From Leptospira sp. (GTDB taxonomy: Bacteria > Spirochaetota > Leptospiria > Leptospirales > Leptospiraceae): a stretch of DNA of 8,109 nucleotides. Location: positions 1 to 8,109 of the forward strand of contig JALOTI010000070.1 of NCBI GenBank assembly GCA_025457985.1, in the 5' to 3' direction. The notes under the pieces were generated by a model. That model saw nothing but the letters and a program-made list of their open reading frames with translations. It was not told where the DNA came from and did not search any database. The position numbers and the translations under genes were made by a program. The first letter of the stretch is position 1, and each line of letters opens with the position of its first letter. This document shows positions 1 to 7,622 of this stretch, one piece after another.

Positions 1-1379
1 CATTTGATATATTCTGTTCTTCGAATATACATACGACGTATTCCGAAAACAAGAATTGTTAAACTGTAGAGAAAGGTATAATGGAAGGCAGGATACTTAC
101 CAAAAAGTAAAAATCCTTGATAGGTAGCAAAAAAATAAACAAAACAAAAATAAAGAAAAGCTAGCAAAAGATACAAATTTCTATACGTATTCCAATTCCA
201 ACGAATCTGGAATTGGTTTGCTTGCAATTTTAGAAAACTCCAAGTAAGTCCGAGTGAAATAGAAACGATTGCAAAAAAATTTGCTAATCCACTAAACCAA
301 GTAGCACCATAAAAAGAAGCTTTCCCAAAATATGCCAAGCCAGCAAAACCAAGCATCGCACCTAATCCGATAAAATCTTCTTTTTTTCGATCATTTTGGA
401 AACGAATTCCAAGTTTGTTTAAGAAGGATTTTGGCGGTTGATTCCCTATTAAAACATAAAGAGAATCGTATGGCAATTTTTTCGATCCGCTTTCCGTTTT
501 GATAAAGAGTTTCTGATCTAAGATTTCGGAGATGGTAGCATTGTAATATATTTTCAATTTACCTAATTTGACTAAGTCTTCTATAGCCTCTCGATTTTGA
601 GACTTCGCACGTGCAAACTCAGATTTTCGATAAACAATGGTTACAGATTTTGCATACGATGCGGATGCAATCGCTGCTTCTAAAGCTGAATCACCTCCAC
701 CACAAACTATCACATCTTGGTTTTTTGTTTCTGCAGGATCTATGAATCTATGAAAGACAGAAGGTAAGGATTCGCCAGGTACTCCAAGTCGATTCGGATT
801 TCCTGATTTGCCAATGGCTAAAATTATGGAATTTGTCTTAAATGAGTTGCCTGACTCCGTTAGTATTGTATAATACCCACTACTTCTGAGAATTCTTTCA
901 ATTTTTTCACCATAATTAATTTCTAAATTTGCTTTATTTAAGGTATTGTTTAATGAATCCAATAGTGACTCTTTCGTTCCATCTGAAATCTCTAATGCGG
1001 ATTCAACTTGGAAGTCTTTAGGTTCTGCAAAGATAGGTTTTCCCTTTGGGTAACCTTGAATGGTTTGAAAGGCCAAATTGCTCTCTAAAACCCGAATTTT
1101 TTTCCCAAGCTTTTTTCCTTCCAATGCACACGATATTCCGCTTGGGCCTGCTCCTATTATAACGGCATCCAAAAACTCGGAATCATTTTTTGGAATGTGG
1201 TTCCAAACCTTTACTCCACTATCAACTGCTAACTTAAGTAGTGGTACACCTGTTAAATCTCCTATTATAAAAACATTTGGAAGATTTGACTCATAGTTTT
1301 CATTTATTATTGGATAGAATTCTACCTCGCCTTTGGGAGAGTCTCCATCCAACCACTGAAAGAATTTTTTTGGCCACAT
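1..1379 (-). CDS. Membrane-anchored FAD/NAD(P)-dependent oxidoreductase, thioredoxin-reductase-like (3' end outside window)
   Basis: The frame is open for 459 codons from ATG at 1379 to the window edge, with no stop. Residues 34-58 (PNVFIIGDLTG followed by PLLK and a Gly near 55) resemble the second FAD-binding GD motif that normally ends thioredoxin reductases. Residues 73-81 (VIIGAGPSG) are the FAD dinucleotide fold. AIGKSGNPNRLGVPGE (188-203) and CGGGDSALE (226-234) mark the NAD(P) domain, and LIGNQPP (310-316) the usual post-NAD(P) segment. No CxxC is present, so this is not a disulfide reductase of TrxR type. From about residue 336 hydrophobic segments follow (roughly 337-356, 363-380, 401-419, 431-446), so the protein is probably membrane-bound. 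It starts 1 nt after the histidine kinase stop, so coupling is likely. Relatives I recall with this layout continue into a 4Fe-4S ferredoxin domain, which would lie beyond position 1. The electron acceptor is unknown. Confidence 0.85.
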   Translation of the reverse strand, partial: MWPKKFFQWLDGDSPKGEVEFYPIINENYESNLPNVFIIGDLTGVPLLKLAVDSGVKVWNHIPKNDSEFLDAVIIGAGPSGISCALEGKKLGKKIRVLESNLAFQTIQGYPKGKPIFAEPKDFQVESALEISDGTKESLLDSLNNTLNKANLEINYGEKIERILRSSGYYTILTESGNSFKTNSIILAIGKSGNPNRLGVPGESLPSVFHRFIDPAETKNQDVIVCGGGDSALEAAIASASYAKSVTIVYRKSEFARAKSQNREAIEDLVKLGKLKIYYNATISEILDQKLFIKTESGSKKLPYDSLYVLIGNQPPKSFLNKLGIRFQNDRKKEDFIGLGAMLGFAGLAYFGKASFYGATWFSGLANFFAIVSISLGLTWSFLKLQANQFQIRWNWNTYRNLYLLLAFLYFCFVYFFATYQGFLLFGKYPAFHYTFLYSLTILVFGIRRMYIRRTEYIK

Positions 1380-1380
1380 A

Positions 1381-2688
1381 TTACTTGGACGGAGCCAACT
1401 TCGGGAGCGAAAAAGAAAATTTGGTACCTTTTTTCAGGGTGGATTCAATTCTAAACTCACCCCCTTGGTTTGCAATCAGCTCAAAGGAAACAAGTAAACC
1501 AAGTCCCGTTCCCTTTTCCCCTTTTGTTCCATACTGGGTAGCGATACCATCCTTTCTATTGATGGAACTTAGTGTTTGTTCCGACATACCCACTCCTGAG
1601 TCTGTTATATGTAGCCAAACCATATTCCCTTTTTCTTCCGAGTCCAAAAAAACCTGGCCACCATCCATCGAATACTTGATCGCATTGGAAAGAATATTTC
1701 TAAGAATCGTAGAAGTATTTCTTTGATCACAAAAAACTTCTAAAGCAAAAGGAATCTTTTGAATGATTTGAATGTTTTTCTCTGATATTTGAAAACGTAG
1801 GAGTTCGATTACATCATCGATAATTTGTTTTATGAGTACTAACTCTTGAGAAAAATTCAATTTTCCTGAATCCTTTCTTACCCAATCTAACAAATTCTCA
1901 AGTATCAGATAACTTTGGTTCGTATTTTTCCTGAGTTCTTTGAGAGATTTTAACAACTGCTCTCTCTCAGGTAAATCCTCGATGAGAATATCCAGAAAAG
2001 TGCTCATCGACCCTAAGGGACCTTTTAAGTCATGAGCCAAAATTGAAAAAATTCTATCTTTATTAAAATTACTCCGAATCAGAAGAGATTGATTTTTATA
2101 AACATTTCTAAGAAAGTAAAACATAAAAAAAGAAAGTAAGGATATACTGGACACGACGCACGAAATTCGCAAAAAATTAATAATAAAGGATCTCGAATGT
2201 GTTGAACCAAACTCATAATTATATTTTTCACAAAAGAATTCAAAATAATCGTATAAAATCAAATTCAACAATAGAAAGAAAAATATAAATAATTTATTTT
2301 CATAAGAAAAGAGAACAAACGGTAGGATGATAAAAATAAGATAAAAATAATGAATACCTGGCTCTGGACCTAAATAGAAAAATGCTGAAAAGGTAATTGG
2401 AACGGAAATAAGTGAGATTAATATAGTTTTTGCTAGGTGATATTTTCCTATACGATTTAGATAGAAAATACTAAACAAACTGACTGATATGCATCCATTT
2501 ACCGCAACAACTGGAACCAAACCAGGTATTTGAAAATAGAAAAAGAATAAACTGTATTGTATATTTGATAGAATAACAAGTACTGTTACTAAATTCGTAA
2601 CCTGAACGCGGACGAGTGAGTCTATAGTTAGATCATTCGTTTTTCCAACATCCAATATATTCGAAACGAATTTAAGAAGCCTGTTCAT
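1381..2688 (-). CDS. Membrane sensor histidine kinase (HisKA + HATPase_c), no adjacent response regulator
   Basis: A 435-residue protein. The N-terminal half (about 31-193) has around six hydrophobic segments with no large extracytoplasmic domain, so it probably senses a signal in or at the membrane. Next comes an H-box (FSILAHDLKGPLG) with the predicted phosphorylated His at about 219, then a dimerisation helix containing LENLLDWV. The ATPase domain has an N-box (ILRNILSNAIKYS, about 328-340), G1 DSGVGM (about 363-368) and G2 GTGLGL (about 393-398). It ends without a receiver domain, so the response regulator must be encoded elsewhere. I chose ATG at 2688, which overlaps the upstream phosphatase gene by 17 nt. 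A TTG five codons earlier (2703) is possible but less likely. No strong Shine-Dalgarno precedes either start, which suggests coupling to the upstream gene. The kinase class is clear; the signal is unknown. Confidence 0.93.
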   Translation of the reverse strand: MNRLLKFVSNILDVGKTNDLTIDSLVRVQVTNLVTVLVILSNIQYSLFFFYFQIPGLVPVVAVNGCISVSLFSIFYLNRIGKYHLAKTILISLISVPITFSAFFYLGPEPGIHYFYLIFIILPFVLFSYENKLFIFFFLLLNLILYDYFEFFCEKYNYEFGSTHSRSFIINFLRISCVVSSISLLSFFMFYFLRNVYKNQSLLIRSNFNKDRIFSILAHDLKGPLGSMSTFLDILIEDLPEREQLLKSLKELRKNTNQSYLILENLLDWVRKDSGKLNFSQELVLIKQIIDDVIELLRFQISEKNIQIIQKIPFALEVFCDQRNTSTILRNILSNAIKYSMDGGQVFLDSEEKGNMVWLHITDSGVGMSEQTLSSINRKDGIATQYGTKGEKGTGLGLLVSFELIANQGGEFRIESTLKKGTKFSFSLPKLAPSK

Positions 2689-4585
2689 GTATATCCACAA
2701 CAAAGTATGTTACATCATCACTCAGGCGATTCGAAAACTTTTTCACTTCTGACAAAACAGCGGTGTTGACTTTCTCTACCGGTTCGCCATGGAGTGATTC
2801 CAAAATGGAAACCAATCTTTTTTCACCAAAGAGCTCTTTGTTGTTACTCTGCGCCTCAGTAACTCCATCCGTGTAAAAGAAAAATCGATCTCCAGGTGAG
2901 AAAAAAGTATGAATGCTTTCCAGTGATATATTTTCTCGCCATCCCAAAATCGGTCCTTTCCCAACGAGAGTTTCAACAGCTCCCGTTTTGGAGTTAAGAT
3001 ATATGGGGCTTGGATGTCCCATAATCGCATGTTTGAGAATATTTTGATTGAACTCAAAATTACAACATACCGCGGTGATATAGTTTTTTTCGACAACAGG
3101 TAACATTTTTTGGTTTAGCTCTATCAGAAGTTCGGCGGGGTCCTTTTTTTTGGGCGCCTGCTCATAAAAATTTACCTTCAACATACTGGCGATGAGAGCA
3201 GCCGCTATTCCATGCCCCAAAACATCACAAAGCAAAAAAGTGATCGAACCATCTTCATGAATATAGTAGTCAAAATAATCTCCGCCAATTTTTTCCATGG
3301 GTAAAAAAGTAGAATCGACGGATAAACTCTTGTGTTTGAAATGCATTGGCGGAATCAGCTTTGATTGCAAACCAGCCGCAATCAAAAGATCATCATTGAG
3401 AATTTTATATTGTTTTTCCAGTTCCTGTGTCCTGAGAATTACTATCATCTCAAGGGACTCATTTAAATTTCGTAATTCTCTTTTGGTTATCGCACTTTGT
3501 AATGCGATCGCAAACACTCCGCTAAAAAGAAATACGATGATTCCATATTGGGTAAGATATGCATTCTGGCCGGTAACAAAATCAGTCACCACATCCATGA
3601 GACCAAAGATAGTAGCAACCAAAGCACCAACAGAAACGACAATAGCTTCCATAGACCTTGCATAATTTCGAAATAACAAAAGAACCAAAATTGGAACTTT
3701 TATTCCAAGCAAAAGATACCAAAAATATACCAAATAAAAACGAAAATCGGGAGACATTTCAAATAATTGAAACACTGCGAGAATGGTATCTAATAAAAAA
3801 GTAATGACTGCAAGCTTTGAAATTCTTCGATCAAACAAAGAGTGAACAAATAACAGGAGAAAGACGGGAAATAAAAACTGGCAAAAAAACAATAACCGAA
3901 CCAAAATTTCCGGATTAAATCCTATAAAATGAATTTTGTTTAATGCAGGTATCCGCCACCCTACAAAGAAAATTGCCGTCAACGCGAGATACAGACCTGA
4001 CTTGGATGAGCGGTTGAGTGCATAACCAATTCCCTGCTGTAAAAAAATTCCAAAAAACAGTGCGGCCATAAGTATTTGACCTACATCTTCATAGATCATA
4101 CGATCTTTGATTTCATCTTGTGATCCAAAGATTGGAACTGACCGAAAAATCCCGCAGCGAAATTCTTTTTCTCTACATTCGATTTTTATTTCTAAAATAT
4201 TTTCCCCTGGTAGTAACTTTGAGAGAGGAATTTCATAATATCTAACCCGATGCCAATAGGAATAGTAGTTTGGAGAGAATCTGCCAGTTCGACCTATTAC
4301 CATTCCGTTCCAAAAAGCTTCATCTGCGGATTGAATTCTATCTAAATTGATTGCATACGAATAATCAGGTATTTTATCAAAAGATAGTTTGAACTGGTAC
4401 GTTCCTACGATAGGGACGGAGTATCCCTGATCGACAAGAGCTTTTCCAATTTCAATTGGCAAATACTCATTACTTCCCTCTACTTTAAATTTCCATCCTT
4501 TCTCAAGACGAATCGTCTCAGAAAACAAAGATATATTTATATTAAAAAATATAAATATTATAATTACTAAACGGAACAATCTCAC
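2672..4585 (-). CDS. Seven-TM receptor with jelly-roll ectodomain and C-terminal SpoIIE/PP2C Ser/Thr phosphatase
   Basis: 637 residues from a GTG start at 4585, with AAGG overlapping the preceding stop codon just upstream. Residues 1-22 look like a signal peptide. Residues 25-155 form a beta-rich ectodomain resembling the GH2-type sugar-binding jelly roll or 7TMR-DISM extracellular domain (GTYQFKL at 61-67, DEAFWNGMVIGRTG at 88-101, LLPGENILEIKI at 124-135), with Cys137 and Cys144 as a possible disulfide. About seven TM helices span 169-366, followed by a helical or coiled-coil linker (367-400). The phosphatase domain (400-637) keeps the metal-binding signatures: IGGDYFD (433-439), CDVLGHG (453-459), GHPSP (523-527), YTDGVTEA (571-578) and SDD (622-624). 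In this family the phosphatase usually dephosphorylates a STAS anti-sigma-factor antagonist or similar switch protein; no such partner is in the window. The catalytic residues appear intact. Ligand and substrate are unknown. Confidence 0.93.
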   Translation of the reverse strand: MRLFRLVIIIFIFFNINISLFSETIRLEKGWKFKVEGSNEYLPIEIGKALVDQGYSVPIVGTYQFKLSFDKIPDYSYAINLDRIQSADEAFWNGMVIGRTGRFSPNYYSYWHRVRYYEIPLSKLLPGENILEIKIECREKEFRCGIFRSVPIFGSQDEIKDRMIYEDVGQILMAALFFGIFLQQGIGYALNRSSKSGLYLALTAIFFVGWRIPALNKIHFIGFNPEILVRLLFFCQFLFPVFLLLFVHSLFDRRISKLAVITFLLDTILAVFQLFEMSPDFRFYLVYFWYLLLGIKVPILVLLLFRNYARSMEAIVVSVGALVATIFGLMDVVTDFVTGQNAYLTQYGIIVFLFSGVFAIALQSAITKRELRNLNESLEMIVILRTQELEKQYKILNDDLLIAAGLQSKLIPPMHFKHKSLSVDSTFLPMEKIGGDYFDYYIHEDGSITFLLCDVLGHGIAAALIASMLKVNFYEQAPKKKDPAELLIELNQKMLPVVEKNYITAVCCNFEFNQNILKHAIMGHPSPIYLNSKTGAVETLVGKGPILGWRENISLESIHTFFSPGDRFFFYTDGVTEAQSNNKELFGEKRLVSILESLHGEPVEKVNTAVLSEVKKFSNRLSDDVTYFVVDIHEQAS

Positions 4586-4593
4586 TTTTTACC

Positions 4594-5187
4594 TTAATCA
4601 TGATCGGAGTGTATATTGGATTTGGCTGATTTTTCAAATTCAAGAACTCTTTCCTTGCTCATTCCAATTAAATTATGTTTTAAAAATAAAGAATCACCTA
4701 AATAATCAGGAGATAAACGTATCTCAACCACTCGATACCAAACCTGAGCTTTTGGAACTGTGAAAGCATGATTTACACAGAGACATTTAAATTTGAAACC
4801 AAAACTATGTTCAACAGGTAAAGCAGAGTGAGGAGCAGCAAAAAAATACAAATCCTTATCGGAAAGATTTTCCATGACTAACATAAATGCCTTCTTCCTT
4901 CCTGGAGCTAGTTCGAAAACTCCGTCTTCTATTTCTTTACCAAAGGGTTTTTTCTTTTCTAGAGCGACCGATCCGGTCGTCCAAAGTGCCAAAGGTTGGC
5001 CACCAGCTAACTCGTGTATTGACATTTTCAATGGGAGATTCGTATACTCCCATTGAACGTGAATTTTAACAACTGTACTTTGCTTAGGTTCTTTGGATGA
5101 TACTCCTCCTTCACTTACATCAACCGTCGTTTCTTTGCAAAAACTACAAAAAACGAAAACTAAAAATACAATTCGGATCGATTTCAT
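4594..5187 (-). CDS. Small secreted protein or candidate lipoprotein with a CxC motif (Cox11-like resemblance)
   Basis: 197 residues. ATG at 5187 directly abuts the TAG stop of the upstream lipoprotein gene, with GGA just ahead. The N-terminus (MKSIRIVFLVFVFCSFCKE) is a signal sequence. Cys14 or Cys17 could be lipidated, but neither fits a classical lipobox, so lipidation is uncertain. I do not recognise a named family. Residues 100-165 look like an Ig-like beta domain: MENLSDKDLYFFAA, then FKFKCLC (131-137), VPKAQVWYRVV and RLSPDY. The order (NxSD, an Ala/Pro-rich segment, CxC, a Pro, then a strand ending in a Pro-Asp) resembles the copper-binding region of Cox11/CtaG, whose motif is CFCF. 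That is a pattern resemblance only. The C-terminus is charged and carries two histidines (IHSDHD). It could be a periplasmic metal-binding or assembly factor, or simply an unrelated envelope protein. Confidence 0.85.
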   Translation of the reverse strand: MKSIRIVFLVFVFCSFCKETTVDVSEGGVSSKEPKQSTVVKIHVQWEYTNLPLKMSIHELAGGQPLALWTTGSVALEKKKPFGKEIEDGVFELAPGRKKAFMLVMENLSDKDLYFFAAPHSALPVEHSFGFKFKCLCVNHAFTVPKAQVWYRVVEIRLSPDYLGDSLFLKHNLIGMSKERVLEFEKSAKSNIHSDHD

Positions 5188-6654
5188 CTATTCCAAAGTT
5201 AATTCTAAAAGAGAAAAATCCAAATTCTTTTTGTCTTTATTGACGAGATAGAATTTTTTCCCGTGAGACTCCAGTTGGATCACTTCTTGGAAGATTTTTT
5301 CTGTCTGGTTAGGATCAGGATTTTTTACTATATTGCAGTCACGGCCACAACCATTACAATCACCACCGCCGTAATCTAGGAAATTGGTAAATGTTTGCTT
5401 TCGCAAAAAACCAAAACTACGTAGAGTGATTATTCCCTGTTCTGTTGTTTTCACTTCGTAATTTCCCAGACCATAAAAACGACTCGAACTTTCTTCACCA
5501 TTATCAAAATCAGAGCGAGAGGTACTGCCTTCCAAAAAGAAAGTACCGTCGCTTCGAAGTCGTATCGTCCAGTCGCTTGATGTGGGCGGATTTAATTCTT
5601 CTTCTGTTGATGGAGCCGTATCCTCTGTGTTAGTTGAATTTGGAGTATCTACAATTTCATCTGTTTGAATAGCGGCAACTTCTGTCCCCGTCAAACCCCG
5701 ATTTAAGACTTTAGCCAAATTTGCTTTTTGAAAAAAATCGAAGTTGGATTTTGCGGTCTCCTTGGATTTGGAGAGAGTATCGATAACGATCCAATCGGAT
5801 CCATGGCCAAATCGAAGTTCAGAGAGTACAAAACCAGACTCAGAATAACCTGGATAGAGGGCATCCACGGTTAACTTTAAGGACTTTCCTTCGAAAGTTT
5901 TGGTGAGGTTTATTTCTTGGCTACCCATAGTATCTTCCAAACTTACTGACTCAGAATATCCATTATCGCCTGTTAGAGTAAACCCTTTCACTCGTCCGTT
6001 TTTAATACAATGGACATCAGATCTCTGGTATCCATTCCAAAGCCTGAGTTTGGAAATAGTTTGCGCCTTTTCAAATTCAAAATTTAGAACAACACCCTTA
6101 CCACCTTTCTTCGATGCATAGGCATTTTCATATTTTGAATCAAAGAGATTGAGAGGAGAGTAACTTACTTCTGGGCTGGCAGTTTCTGAGGCAGTAACCT
6201 TCGCTGTCACAAGCTCTGGAGTAATTGGTTTGTAAGCTTTTCCTTTTTCGTCAAAGAATTTTACACCCTTTAAACAGATATCCTGGTTTCTTTGAAAGTT
6301 TAAAGTTACAGAACGAGCCTGAACAACTGGTTCAAAAACTACTTCATCATTTAATTTCTGTATATCAGTGCTTCCATAGACTTCGTCAAAATTAACGTAT
6401 GCCGCAACACGATCCTTAAAACTGCCTGCACAACTTTCAATTTTAACTTTGCTGAGTGCAAAGGCTTCGTCGGCGTAAAAGTGAACTTTAACGAATTCCG
6501 CACCCTTTTCTGCCTTCCATTCGTTGCCTTTTAAAATTTCAAAAGGTAGCCCCGATTCCATCGAAGTAGAGGTTACCATTGATATATTAATTTTTTTTCC
6601 ACAGTGAATCGTAAATATAAGGATTCCCAAGGTTAAGAATAATTTGTGTTTCAT
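5188..6654 (-). CDS. Lipoprotein with NADase-type glycan-binding (discoidin-like) domain
   Basis: 488 residues from ATG at 6654, preceded by GAGGAG. A longer TTG-initiated reading (6702) has no signal sequence at its start and is not preferred. Residues 1-18 are a lipoprotein-type signal with Cys18 as the likely lipidated residue. Residues 55-140 form a first beta-rich domain. Residues 165-285 match the NADase-type glycan-binding domain: LNLFDSKYENAYAS, then LRLWNGYQRSD, NGRVKGFTLTGDNG, LEDTMGSQEI, LTVDALYPGYS and SELRFG. A Ser/Thr/Glu/Pro-rich linker (about 332-360) leads to a C-terminal domain (361-488) that begins WTIRLRSDGTFFLEG and carries a cysteine cluster, CNGCGRDC (433-440). Domain architecture suggests a surface or periplasmic protein that binds carbohydrate; no enzymatic residues were identified. 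It lies between the DsbA-like gene and the CxC gene. Its cysteines could be substrates for the DsbA-like enzyme (inference). Confidence 0.88.
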   Translation of the reverse strand: MKHKLFLTLGILIFTIHCGKKINISMVTSTSMESGLPFEILKGNEWKAEKGAEFVKVHFYADEAFALSKVKIESCAGSFKDRVAAYVNFDEVYGSTDIQKLNDEVVFEPVVQARSVTLNFQRNQDICLKGVKFFDEKGKAYKPITPELVTAKVTASETASPEVSYSPLNLFDSKYENAYASKKGGKGVVLNFEFEKAQTISKLRLWNGYQRSDVHCIKNGRVKGFTLTGDNGYSESVSLEDTMGSQEINLTKTFEGKSLKLTVDALYPGYSESGFVLSELRFGHGSDWIVIDTLSKSKETAKSNFDFFQKANLAKVLNRGLTGTEVAAIQTDEIVDTPNSTNTEDTAPSTEEELNPPTSSDWTIRLRSDGTFFLEGSTSRSDFDNGEESSSRFYGLGNYEVKTTEQGIITLRSFGFLRKQTFTNFLDYGGGDCNGCGRDCNIVKNPDPNQTEKIFQEVIQLESHGKKFYLVNKDKKNLDFSLLELTLE

Positions 6655-6657
6655 AGA

Positions 6658-6663
6658 CTCCTC
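6658..6663 (-). promoter_or_regulatory. Ribosome binding site GAGGAG deciding the start of the glycan-binding lipoprotein
   Basis: On the minus strand GAGGAG lies 3 nt before ATG at 6654. It is the best Shine-Dalgarno match in the cluster. It supports the ATG that immediately precedes the signal peptide over the upstream TTG at 6702. Confidence 0.7.
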
Positions 6664-6715
6664 AGAGATTGTCCGAGAATCAAATTCTGGATTTTGAAAC
6701 AAGGCAAGAAATTTT

Positions 6716-7576
6716 TTATCTTTTGGCTGTTGCTTTTAATGCCCTCTCCCAAGATTTCTCATCCATAGCTCCTACGATCCAAACTCCATTCACCTGAAAA
6801 CTAGGTATGTTCTTTACACCTAGCGATTTTGCAGTTGTGTAATCTTTGAGAACTCTATCGGAATAGGCAGAGAGCTCTTCATCCAACTGGCAACCAGGAA
6901 AAGAGATAGTTCCCATGTTATAAAGTACATCAATAGATTTTGAATATTCATTTCGAGATTTCTCCTAAATACAATTTGCGATACTCAAACTTCTCAGACC
7001 TTCTTTAGAATCTGGATCCAAAGGAAAGGATTGAAAGTACCATGAAATCTTTCCTTTATACTTTTCTCTGATCTTTTGATTTGCCGGATGAGATTTTTTA
7101 CAAAATGTGCAATTAAAATCACTCCACTCAACTATAGTCCATTTTGGTTCGGAACTCAAATAACGGGGTCCTTGCGATTTTGGAACAAATACACCACCTA
7201 ACATTGAACTACTTTTTTCTCCGATAGAAGATAAGATTCTTGACCATACGATTCTTGTCCGCATTTCATTTCGAACTCTTTCAATACTTTCGATATGCAG
7301 TGGTTTTTTTCCTTCTTTCAAAAGAGCAGCCTGTATATCAGAATCAGAAACATCCTTCTTCATACTTTCTTTCCAACCATCCAAGGTTTGATTTTTTTCT
7401 TTGGCGGCATGGATGAGTTTTGAAAGAACAATGGAGTCAGAGAGAAGGCTACGGATTTCCTTTTCGGAAAATAGCTGGTCATCTAGAGAATTCGGTTGGG
7501 CGGCTTTCGGAACACAGTATCCAAAAATACATATAAATACCAGGCCGAAAAAGCATAGGTTCGATTGGGCCGACAT
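6716..7576 (-). pseudogene. DsbA-like thioredoxin-fold lipoprotein interrupted by an in-frame amber stop
   Basis: The reading frame runs from ATG at 7576 to TAA at 6716 and is interrupted only by TAG at 6967-6965 (codon 204 of 286). The N-terminal part has a signal peptide with a candidate lipobox ending at Cys21 (CIFGYC), a helical region (about 35-120), and a thioredoxin-fold start with WSDFNCTFCKKSHP, giving active-site C156xxC159. After the amber codon, 82 codons continue in the same frame with family features: FPGC, a helical segment, LGVKNIPSFQVNG (cis-Pro about residue 258) and a final WERALKA helix. This matches the DsbA/Thioredoxin_4 family. Translation ending at the amber codon would lose the cis-Pro and the closing helix, so the 203-residue product is probably non-functional. 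It is the first gene of the cluster. TAG at 7582-7580 fixes the start at 7576. An AGGA sits only 1 nt upstream of the ATG, an unusually short spacing. Confidence 0.85.
6965..6967 (-). other. In-frame amber (TAG) codon within the DsbA-like gene
   Basis: The frame on both sides is the same and both halves look like one DsbA-type protein. The protein context is SIANCI, stop, EKSRNEYS, where the family normally has a helix. A single C-to-T change from CAG (Gln) would explain it, but other one-base origins are possible. The cause (true mutation, sequencing error or readthrough) cannot be told from the sequence. Confidence 0.9.
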
Positions 7577-7622
7577 ATCCTACACGTTCCTTTAAAAGTC
7601 CATTTTTTGCCTAGAACTTCCC

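Noticed and set aside
1..1379. Calling the flavoprotein a thioredoxin reductase (trxB)
   Set aside because: There is no CxxC active site, and the GD motif is at the wrong end with a membrane region following.
1277..1726. 149-codon plus-strand open frame
   Set aside because: It lies antisense to the histidine kinase and the start of the flavoprotein, both strongly supported by motifs; it has no recognisable family.
3297..3665. 122-codon plus-strand open frame
   Set aside because: It is antisense to the membrane region and linker of the SpoIIE-type receptor and has no domain signature.
6673..6690. Hairpin between the DsbA-like gene and the glycan-binding lipoprotein gene
   Set aside because: The stem is short with a bulge and no T-run follows, so it is not a convincing terminator.
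6655..6702. TTG-initiated N-terminal extension of the glycan-binding lipoprotein
   Set aside because: The extension would bury the signal peptide 16 residues in, and the GAGGAG site serves the ATG at 6654.
6820..6951. Short frame starting at ATG 6951, preceded by GGAG just after the amber codon
   Set aside because: It is out of frame with the DsbA-like gene, only about 43 residues long and of no recognisable type; the in-frame reading is clearly the coding one.
6965..6967. Programmed recoding (pyrrolysine or suppressor) at the amber codon
   Set aside because: No recoding signal is evident beyond a 4-bp stem, and pyrrolysine use is not known to me in Leptospira; a nonsense mutation or sequence error is simpler.
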